Positions 58,611-64,000 of a stretch of DNA of 64,000 nt are shown here, piece by piece. Source of the stretch: Serratia proteamaculans (GTDB taxonomy: Bacteria; Pseudomonadota; Gammaproteobacteria; Enterobacterales; Enterobacteriaceae); the NCBI RefSeq assembly GCF_008830365.1, contig NZ_WBKI01000002.1:682001-746000 (forward strand), given 5' to 3'. Within the stretch, counting starts at the first letter, position 1. Each line of letters begins with the position of its first letter. Both the position numbers and the translations under genes were made by a program. Below the pieces are notes generated by a model. That model was given only the letters and a program-made list of their open reading frames with translations. It did no database searches and was not told where the DNA came from.

Positions 58611-59585
58611 ATGAAGTATCTGAAATTGGGTAACACCGACCTGAACGTCTCACGCATCTGTCTGGGCTGTATGACCTACGGTGAACCCAGCCGCGGCAAC
58701 CATGCCTGGACGTTACCGGAGGAAAGCAGCCGACCACTGCTGAAACAGGCGATGGATGCCGGTATCAATTTCTTCGACACCGCCAACAGCTACTCAGATG
58801 GCAGCAGTGAGGAGATCGTCGGCCGGGCACTGCGCGATTATGCCCGCCGCGACCAGGTGGTGATCGCTACCAAAGTCTACTTCCCCCTGAGCAATCTGGA
58901 ACGCGGCCTGTCGCGCGCCAAAATCATGCAGTCCATCGACGACAGCCTCAAGCGGCTGGGCACCGATTACGTTGATCTGCTGCAGATCCACCGCTGGGAT
59001 TATGAAACGCCGCTGGAGGAAACACTGGAAGCGCTGCATGAGGTGGTGAAAGTCGGTAAGGCACGCTACATCGGCGCATCCTCAATGTACGCATGGCAGT
59101 TCGCCAAGGCGTTGTACACCGCCGATCTGCACGGATGGACGCGCTTCGTCAGCATGCAGGACCAGTACAACCTGATCCAGCGTGAAGAGGAGCGGGAAAT
59201 GCTGCCACTGTGTGCCGCCGAGGGCATTGCGGTGCTGCCGTGGAGCCCGCTGGCACGGGGTCGATTAACCCGCCCCTGGGGCGAAACGACCGCGCGGCTG
59301 GTCTCCGATCAGGTCGGTAAAAATCTGTACGATGAAACCGAAGGTATCGATGCCATCATTGCCGAACGCGTGGCCAGTATTGCTGAAGAACGCGGTGTGA
59401 CGCGTGCGCAAGTCGCCCTGGCGTGGCTGTTGAGCAAGCCGGTTGTCAGCGCACCGATTATCGGCGCATCACGCCATGATCATCTGGAGGACGCCGTCGC
59501 CGCCGTCGATCTTGAGTTAACACCGGAAGAGATTGCCGAGCTGGAAACGGCTTATGTACCGCACCACGTGACAGGATTTGAATAA
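58611..59585 (+). CDS. yajO: Aldo-keto reductase YajO
   Basis: A 324-residue aldo-keto reductase barrel with the four catalytic residues in place: Asp56 and Tyr61 (FDTANSYSDG), Lys88 (IATKVYF) and His127 (LQIHRWD). NADPH phosphate contact is in PIIGASRHDH. In E. coli YajO has been credited with making DXP from ribulose 5-phosphate by a side activity; its normal substrate is unknown. Location beside dxs suits that idea but does not prove it. Confidence 0.93.
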   Translation: MKYLKLGNTDLNVSRICLGCMTYGEPSRGNHAWTLPEESSRPLLKQAMDAGINFFDTANSYSDGSSEEIVGRALRDYARRDQVVIATKVYFPLSNLERGLSRAKIMQSIDDSLKRLGTDYVDLLQIHRWDYETPLEETLEALHEVVKVGKARYIGASSMYAWQFAKALYTADLHGWTRFVSMQDQYNLIQREEEREMLPLCAAEGIAVLPWSPLARGRLTRPWGETTARLVSDQVGKNLYDETEGIDAIIAERVASIAEERGVTRAQVALAWLLSKPVVSAPIIGASRHDHLEDAVAAVDLELTPEEIAELETAYVPHHVTGFE

Positions 59586-59598
59586 CGCAGAGGGTTCA

Positions 59599-59623
59599 AG
59601 GGCGTAGCATTGAACTACGCCCT
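59599..59623. terminator. Bidirectional terminator between yajO and pgpA
   Basis: AGGGCGTAG (59599-59607), loop CATTGAA, CTACGCCCT (59615-59623). T tracts are weak. Confidence 0.65.
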
Positions 59624-59628
59624 CAAGA

Positions 59629-60123
59629 TCAGAGCAACCCAAGCGGCCAGTGGTGGCCAATCAGGTAGATAATACCGGCAGAAAACACCCCGGCGACAAT
59701 GTCGTCGACCATGATCCCCATGCCGCCGTGCACGTTGCGATCAAACCAGCGGATTGGCCACGGCTTCCAGATATCCAAAACACGGAAAATCACGAAACCC
59801 GCCGCAACCCACTGCCAGTCATTGACCGGCAGCGCCATCAGCGTGATCCACATACCGACAAATTCGTCCCAGACGATGCTGCCGTGGTCGTGTACCTTCA
59901 TATCTTTGGCGGTCTGGTGACACAGGTAGACGCCAATGCAGATGCTGAACATCACCAACAGCGAATACAGTTGCCATGGCAATTGGATCAGCAGCAGCCA
60001 GAACGGGATCGCTGCCAATGACCCCATGGTGCCCGGCATCACCGGCGACAAACCGCTACCGAATCCGGTGGCCAACAGGTGCCACGGATTGCTCATCCGC
60101 AAGCGGCGTTTAGCTTCATCCAT
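59629..60123 (-). CDS. pgpA: Phosphatidylglycerophosphatase A
   Basis: A 164-residue membrane phosphatase making phosphatidylglycerol. GFGSGLSPVMPGTMGSLAA, VHDHGSIVWDEFVGMWITL (Asp/Glu cluster of the active site) and GGMGIMVDDIVAGVFSAG (second Asp pair) are all present with four hydrophobic spans. Start at 60123, one base after the thiL stop, so the pair is tightly coupled. It closes the nrdR-ribD-ribH-nusB-thiL-pgpA series. Confidence 0.96.
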   Translation of the reverse strand: MDEAKRRLRMSNPWHLLATGFGSGLSPVMPGTMGSLAAIPFWLLLIQLPWQLYSLLVMFSICIGVYLCHQTAKDMKVHDHGSIVWDEFVGMWITLMALPVNDWQWVAAGFVIFRVLDIWKPWPIRWFDRNVHGGMGIMVDDIVAGVFSAGIIYLIGHHWPLGLL

Positions 60124-60124
60124 G

Positions 60125-61108
60125 TTACGCCTGCCCTTCACTGAAATGATCGAAACCCTGCCATGGCAGCTCCACCACTTCATCGTTGCGGTAGAACTTG
60201 ATGCCTTCAGACAGCGGACCAATTTGGCCGATGCAAGTGTAGTCAGCGCCCAGATGGCTCAACGCCACTTCCAGCGCGCCGCGGTTGATTTCCGGCACGG
60301 TGAAGCACAGTTCGTAATCCTCACCCCCGGTCAACGCCCAGCGCAGTGCCTGATCAGCGTCCGTATGGCTGCTTAACGCCTGCGACAGCGGCAGCTCATC
60401 GAGATTGATGCGTGCCCCGCAATCAGAAGCTTTCAGCACGTGCTTCAGATCGGAAATCAGGCCATCCGAAATATCAATCGCCGAACTGGCCAGATCGCGC
60501 AACGCCTGCCCTTGCAACACCCGTGGCTGCGGCCGCAAATGGCGGCCAAGCAGGTAATTGCGTGCTTCGGTATCTGCCACCTGCAAACGGTCCTGCAGCA
60601 CAGCCAGCCCCGCGGCGCTGTCACCCAGCGTACCTGTGGTGTAGATCCAGTCACCGATGCGCGCGCCGCTGCGGGTCAATGCCCGCCCGGCTGGGATCAG
60701 GCCGTGAATGGTTAACGTCATGCTTAACGGACCGCGAGTGGTATCGCCGCCAATCAACTGCATGCCGTAATAATTAAGTTGTTCGAACAGGCTGTCGCTG
60801 AACGCCTTCAGCCAGGGCTCATTCACGTCCGGCAGGGTTAGTGCCAATGAAAGCCAAGCGGGATCGGCGCCCATGGCCGCCAGGTCGCTCAGGTTAACTG
60901 CCAGTGCTTTGTAGCCGAGATCGGCGGGATCGATATCCGCCAAGAAGTGAACGCCCGAAACGAGAGTGTCGGTACTGACGGCCAAAAGCTGTTTTTCTGC
61001 CACTGTCAGAAGTGCGCAGTCATCTCCAATGCCCAACTGTACATCCCGGCGCAGACTCTTAAACCGGTCAAAATAGCGGGCAATGAGGTCAAATTCGCCA
61101 CATGCCAT
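60125..61108 (-). CDS. thiL: Thiamine-monophosphate kinase
   Basis: A 327-residue ATP-binding enzyme phosphorylating thiamine monophosphate to the active diphosphate. Motifs: [13 protein letters not shown] start, GIGDDCALL (Mg-binding Asp pair), [35 protein letters not shown] and [14 protein letters not shown]. The ATG at 61108 agrees with E. coli. It follows nusB, with a terminator-like hairpin in the 52-nt gap, and overlaps the ribosome-site region of pgpA. Confidence 0.97.
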   Translation of the reverse strand: MACGEFDLIARYFDRFKSLRRDVQLGIGDDCALLTVAEKQLLAVSTDTLVSGVHFLADIDPADLGYKALAVNLSDLAAMGADPAWLSLALTLPDVNEPWLKAFSDSLFEQLNYYGMQLIGGDTTRGPLSMTLTIHGLIPAGRALTRSGARIGDWIYTTGTLGDSAAGLAVLQDRLQVADTEARNYLLGRHLRPQPRVLQGQALRDLASSAIDISDGLISDLKHVLKASDCGARINLDELPLSQALSSHTDADQALRWALTGGEDYELCFTVPEINRGALEVALSHLGADYTCIGQIGPLSEGIKFYRNDEVVELPWQGFDHFSEGQA

Positions 61109-61130
61109 GGTCGATATTCCAATAGAAGAA

Positions 61131-61157
61131 ATTAAGGCCGGGGATACCGGCCTTAAT
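61131..61157. terminator. Hairpin between nusB and thiL
   Basis: ATTAAGGCCGG (61131-61141), 5-nt loop, CCGGCCTTAAT (61147-61157), then TTTTTATTTTTTC on the plus strand. The strong T tract is antisense to the operon; on the minus strand the tail is only TTTCTTC. It may partly terminate nusB transcripts, or block antisense transcription entering nusB. Confidence 0.6.
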
Positions 61158-61160
61158 TTT

Positions 61161-61577
61161 TTATTTTTTCTTGCGGATGCTTGGTGCCACTTTATCCAGC
61201 ACGCCATTCACAAACTTGTGGCTGTCTTCAGCGCCGAAGGTTTTCGCCAGCTCGATCGCTTCGTTGATTGCCACCTTGTAAGGTACATCCTCACGCATTT
61301 TCAGCTCGTATAGCGCAATGCGCAGAACGGCCCTTTCTACCTGGCCCAGCTCTTCGAGCTGACGCGACAGGACAGGTGCCATCAGGCTATCCAGCAGACC
61401 TGCATTCACCGCTACGCCGGACAACAGCTCCCGAAAATAGGCGATGTCTGCATCTTTGACATCTTGCTCCGACAGGAACTGGTGTTCAACATCGGCAATG
61501 TCATTTTTAGACAACTGCCAAGAGTAAAGCGCTTGAACAGCGCACTCACGAGCGCGGCGACGAGCAGCAGGTTTCAC
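61161..61577 (-). CDS. nusB: Transcription antitermination factor NusB
   Basis: A 138-residue all-helical protein: [40 protein letters not shown], and [19 protein letters not shown]. It binds boxA RNA with S10 (NusE) in rRNA antitermination. Located 20 nt downstream of ribH, the usual order. Confidence 0.97.
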   Translation of the reverse strand: MKPAARRRARECAVQALYSWQLSKNDIADVEHQFLSEQDVKDADIAYFRELLSGVAVNAGLLDSLMAPVLSRQLEELGQVERAVLRIALYELKMREDVPYKVAINEAIELAKTFGAEDSHKFVNGVLDKVAPSIRKKK

Positions 61578-61597
61578 GGAATTCCCCTTAACTAAAT

Positions 61598-62068
61598 TCA
61601 GGCTTTAATAGCTTTGATAACATTAATCATTTCAAGTGCGGTCAGAGCCGCTTCAGCGCCTTTGTTGCCTGCTTTGGTGCCGGCACGCTCGATAGCCTGT
61701 TCGATGCTTTCGGTCGTCAGCACGCCAAAGGCAACCGGGATTTCAGTGTTCAGAGAAACACTGCCCAGGCCGGAGCTGGCTTCGCCCGCGACAAATTCGA
61801 AGTGCGCGGTGCCCCCACGGATAACCGTGCCCAGTGCGATCACTGCATCGTATTTGCCGGTGTTAGCCAGCACGCGTGCAGTCAGCGGCAACTCGTAAGC
61901 GCCCGGGACCCAGACAACGGTGATGTTGTCGTCAGCAACCTGACCAATGCGCTTCAGTGCGTCGATGGCACCTTGCAACAGGCTGTCATTGATGAAATTG
62001 TTAAAACGTGCAATTGCAATCGCCACACGGGCATTTGGAGTAGCAACAACACCTTCGATAACTTTCAT
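61598..62068 (-). CDS. ribH: 6,7-Dimethyl-8-ribityllumazine synthase
   Basis: A 156-residue enzyme forming lumazine from 5-amino-6-ribitylaminouracil and dihydroxybutanone phosphate, the penultimate step of riboflavin synthesis. [27 protein letters not shown], and [19 protein letters not shown] (catalytic His) are typical; 60 copies form an icosahedral shell. In E. coli the gene is called ribE or ribH. 119 nt after ribD. Confidence 0.97.
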   Translation of the reverse strand: MKVIEGVVATPNARVAIAIARFNNFINDSLLQGAIDALKRIGQVADDNITVVWVPGAYELPLTARVLANTGKYDAVIALGTVIRGGTAHFEFVAGEASSGLGSVSLNTEIPVAFGVLTTESIEQAIERAGTKAGNKGAEAALTALEMINVIKAIKA

Positions 62069-62187
62069 GGGCTTTCCTTAAAAATGGGTTCAATACCCCG
62101 CAGGGGGGCGGATTCTATCACATTCTTTATCAGCCTGCGCGGGCGGTTTTGTAAAACGACGACCGTCCCGGCAAGCGGACGTTACAT

Positions 62188-63297
62188 TCAGTATTTTGCC
62201 TTCAATCGCAGCCGTAAATCAGGGCCGATTTGCCGTACTTCGCTAAAGACGAACTCCGGTGTATCAGCCAGGCGCTCGAGGCCCGGCAGGTGACACAGGC
62301 CGCGGCCATTATCACCCAACAATTTTGGCGCGATATACAAAATGAGCTCATCGACCAACCCGGCCTGCAGCAAGGCACCGGCCAACTGCGCGCCGGCCTC
62401 GACCCAGATGGAATTCACCTGACGTTTCGCCAGTTGCATCATCATCACCACCAGATCGACCCCGCCACCGTGCGCCGGGAAGGTCAGTTGCTCGACATCC
62501 TGCGGCCAAGTTTGCCGATCCGGCTGCAGGCGTGCCAGCCAGGTAGGCCCCGGCTGTTGCACCACCCGATGCTGCGGGGTGACACGATTTTGGCTATCCA
62601 GAATAATACGCAGCGGTTGACGCAGGTTTTCACGCGGGTAAATGCTTTGCGTCTCGGCGTCCAGCTCATCCCAACGTACCGTCAGTGACGGATCATCCGC
62701 CAGCACGGTAGCGCTGGTGCTGAGGATCGCGGCGCTTTGCGCCCGCAGGCGCTGTACATCCTGACGCGCCTGCGGTGAGGTGATCCATTGGCTTTCGCCG
62801 GAAGCCATCGCCGTGCGGCCATCCAGTGAAGCGCCGAGCTTGAGTTGTACATAAGGAAAGCCGGTGCGCATCCGTTTGAGGAAGCCCAGATTCACCGCTT
62901 CGGCCTCCGCCAGCATAAAACCGTGGCGGACATCCAACCCCGCCTGCTGTAATTTGTACAGCCCACGACCGGCAACCTCTGGGTTGGGATCCTGCATCGC
63001 CGCCACAACCCGGGCTACGCCGGCAGCCACCAGCGCATCGGCACAGGGTGGCGTGCGGCCATGATGACTGCAGGGTTCCAGCGTGACATAAGCGGTGGCA
63101 CCACGCGCCTTTTCGCCCGCCATGCGCAGCGCATGCACTTCCGCATGGGGTTCACCGGCGCGCAGATGGTAACCTTCTCCGACGATTTCACCATCGCGCA
63201 CGATAACGCAGCCGACATTGGGATTCGGTGCGGTAGTGAAACGGCCCAATCGCGCCAGTTCAAAGGCGCGTGCCATATACAATTCGTCGTTATGCAT
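62188..63297 (-). CDS. ribD: Bifunctional riboflavin deaminase/reductase RibD
   Basis: A 369-residue fusion. The N-terminal CMP/dCMP-type deaminase has HAEVHAL and PCSHHGRTPPC for zinc; the C-terminal reductase begins near residue 150 (PYVQLKLGASLDGRTA) with LLVDE-like parts. It does the second and third steps of riboflavin synthesis. Start at 63297 matches E. coli MHNDE-type N-terminus. 10 nt after nrdR. Confidence 0.96.
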   Translation of the reverse strand: MHNDELYMARAFELARLGRFTTAPNPNVGCVIVRDGEIVGEGYHLRAGEPHAEVHALRMAGEKARGATAYVTLEPCSHHGRTPPCADALVAAGVARVVAAMQDPNPEVAGRGLYKLQQAGLDVRHGFMLAEAEAVNLGFLKRMRTGFPYVQLKLGASLDGRTAMASGESQWITSPQARQDVQRLRAQSAAILSTSATVLADDPSLTVRWDELDAETQSIYPRENLRQPLRIILDSQNRVTPQHRVVQQPGPTWLARLQPDRQTWPQDVEQLTFPAHGGGVDLVVMMMQLAKRQVNSIWVEAGAQLAGALLQAGLVDELILYIAPKLLGDNGRGLCHLPGLERLADTPEFVFSEVRQIGPDLRLRLKAKY

Positions 63298-63307
63298 CAA
63301 AGGTCCC

Positions 63308-63757
63308 TTAGTCCTGCAGACGGGCGATCTCTTCGCCGAATTCACGGATATCTTCAAAGCTGCGGTAGACCGAAGCAAAGCGAATATAGGCCACTTTATC
63401 CAACTTTTTCAACGCGTCCATCACCAGGTTACCGACCAGCTTAGTCGGCACTTCACGCTCGCCGGTGGCGCGCAACTGGGATTTAATGTGGTTGATCGCG
63501 TTTTCCACGTCGTCAGAGCTGACCGGGCGTTTTTCCAACGCCTTCAGCATGCCGCGACGCAGCTTGTCTTCGTTGAAAGGCTCACGGACTTCGTCGCTTT
63601 TGATTACCCGCGGCATCACCAGCTCAGCCACTTCAAAAGTGGTGAAGCGTTCATTACAAACCAAACATTGGCGGCGACGGCGCACCTGCGAACCATCACC
63701 CACCAGGCGGGAATCAATGACTTTGGTATCAACGGCGGCGCAGAAAGGGCAATGCAT
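63308..63757 (-). CDS. nrdR: Ribonucleotide reductase regulator NrdR
   Basis: A 149-residue repressor: zinc ribbon Cys3, Cys6, Cys31, Cys34 (MHCPFC and [10 protein letters not shown]), then the ATP-cone ([40 protein letters not shown]). It senses dATP/ATP and represses nrd genes. It heads the ribD operon, a conserved arrangement. I found no certain NrdR box in the window. Divergent from the gene at 63944. Confidence 0.97.
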   Translation of the reverse strand: MHCPFCAAVDTKVIDSRLVGDGSQVRRRRQCLVCNERFTTFEVAELVMPRVIKSDEVREPFNEDKLRRGMLKALEKRPVSSDDVENAINHIKSQLRATGEREVPTKLVGNLVMDALKKLDKVAYIRFASVYRSFEDIREFGEEIARLQD

Positions 63758-63943
63758 AACACGTCCTGATAAACGTTTTCATAGTTAAGAACAGTTTACC
63801 CCGAAGTGCGGTTACAACAAAGGCCGTCGGTTATTTGTTGCGAAGACCCGTTATCAACGGCGGTCAAAACGAGGGTTAACATGACTTTCCCGGCCAGGCG
63901 GACTAAGCTGATAACAGGAGAAGTTGAATAGGAAATCCCCGCC

Positions 63944-64000
63944 ATGACAACCCGTTACCCCAAGATTTTCCTGCTCGGCACACTGGTACTGCTGGCAGGC
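63944..64000 (+). CDS. Lipoprotein gene start, probably YajI (cut by window edge)
   Basis: Nineteen codons (MTTRYPKIFLLGTLVLLAG) end the window. They form the first part of a lipoprotein signal in which a cysteine would be expected next (LLAG-C). In E. coli, yajI encodes a lipoprotein beside and divergent from nrdR, so yajI is the likely name. A possible GGAAA-type ribosome site lies at 63931-63935. Too short to be sure. Confidence 0.55.
   Translation, partial: MTTRYPKIFLLGTLVLLAG

Noticed and set aside
63758-63943. NrdR box search in the nrdR upstream region
   Set aside because: No paired 16-bp NrdR-type motif could be read with confidence; weak TTGTTG and TAAACT hexamers alone were not enough to call a promoter.

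Overview
The window reads as a chromosomal stretch of an enterobacterium, most likely Serratia (Yersiniaceae). From memory, most of it is colinear with the Escherichia coli segment around lon-clpXP-cyo: ffs, atl, ybaY, tesB, amtB-glnK, mdlAB, decR, cof, ybaE, queC, fadM, ybaV, ppiD, hupB, lon, clpXP, tig, bolA, yajG, ampG, cyoABCDE, yajRQ, panE, yajL, thiI, xseB-ispA-dxs, yajO, pgpA-thiL-nusB-ribH-ribD-nrdR. Protein lengths and motifs match that group closely. The accessory genes and the TACCC-ended intergenic palindromes point to Serratia or its relatives. The species cannot be fixed by reading alone.

Layout. 1-6087: the 5' end of mscK, a DsrE-family gene, acrR and divergent acrAB with a clear AcrR operator. 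6088-9859: a zinc-starvation block with two Zur-type operators. One controls the zinc-independent ribosomal paralogs rpmE2-rpmJ2. The other controls a ZnuABC-like importer whose operon begins with a 48-residue single-span membrane protein. 9860-11003: an unrecognised gene, then tomB-hha. 11083-17794: a purine-salvage block (LysR regulator, adenine deaminase, NCS2 permease) and a secreted alkyl sulfatase behind a curved-DNA-like A-tract repeat. 17795-31570: ffs (4.5S RNA), atl, ybaY, tesB, a sigma-54/NtrC-controlled glnK-amtB operon, mdlAB, decR with a divergent cysteine desulfhydrase, cof, ybaE, queC and fadM. 31726-41836: envelope and protein quality control (ybaV, ppiD, hupB, lon, clpX, clpP, tig) and bolA. 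42202-49552: yajG, ampG and the cytochrome bo oxidase operon cyoABCDE. 49753-63757: yajR, yajQ, panE-yajL, thiI, xseB-ispA-dxs, yajO and the cofactor/transcription operon nrdR-ribD-ribH-nusB-thiL-pgpA. A lipoprotein gene starts at the right edge.

The genes cooperate in recognisable modules: RND efflux with local repression; zinc sparing plus zinc uptake; adenine uptake plus deamination; ammonium transport with its PII switch; the Lon/ClpXP/trigger factor/HU-beta proteostasis cluster; a terminal oxidase with its haem O synthase; and DXP formation for isoprenoids beside thiamine and riboflavin genes.

The least explained material is between genes. Two places, after acrB and after yajR, carry a terminator hairpin duplicated exactly around an insert of about 125-130 bp with GACAAA-type ends. 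Two further imperfect palindromes of another family lie after yajL and ispA. A 31-bp dyad covers the likely clpP promoter, and paired TGTCA-type palindromes precede cyoA.
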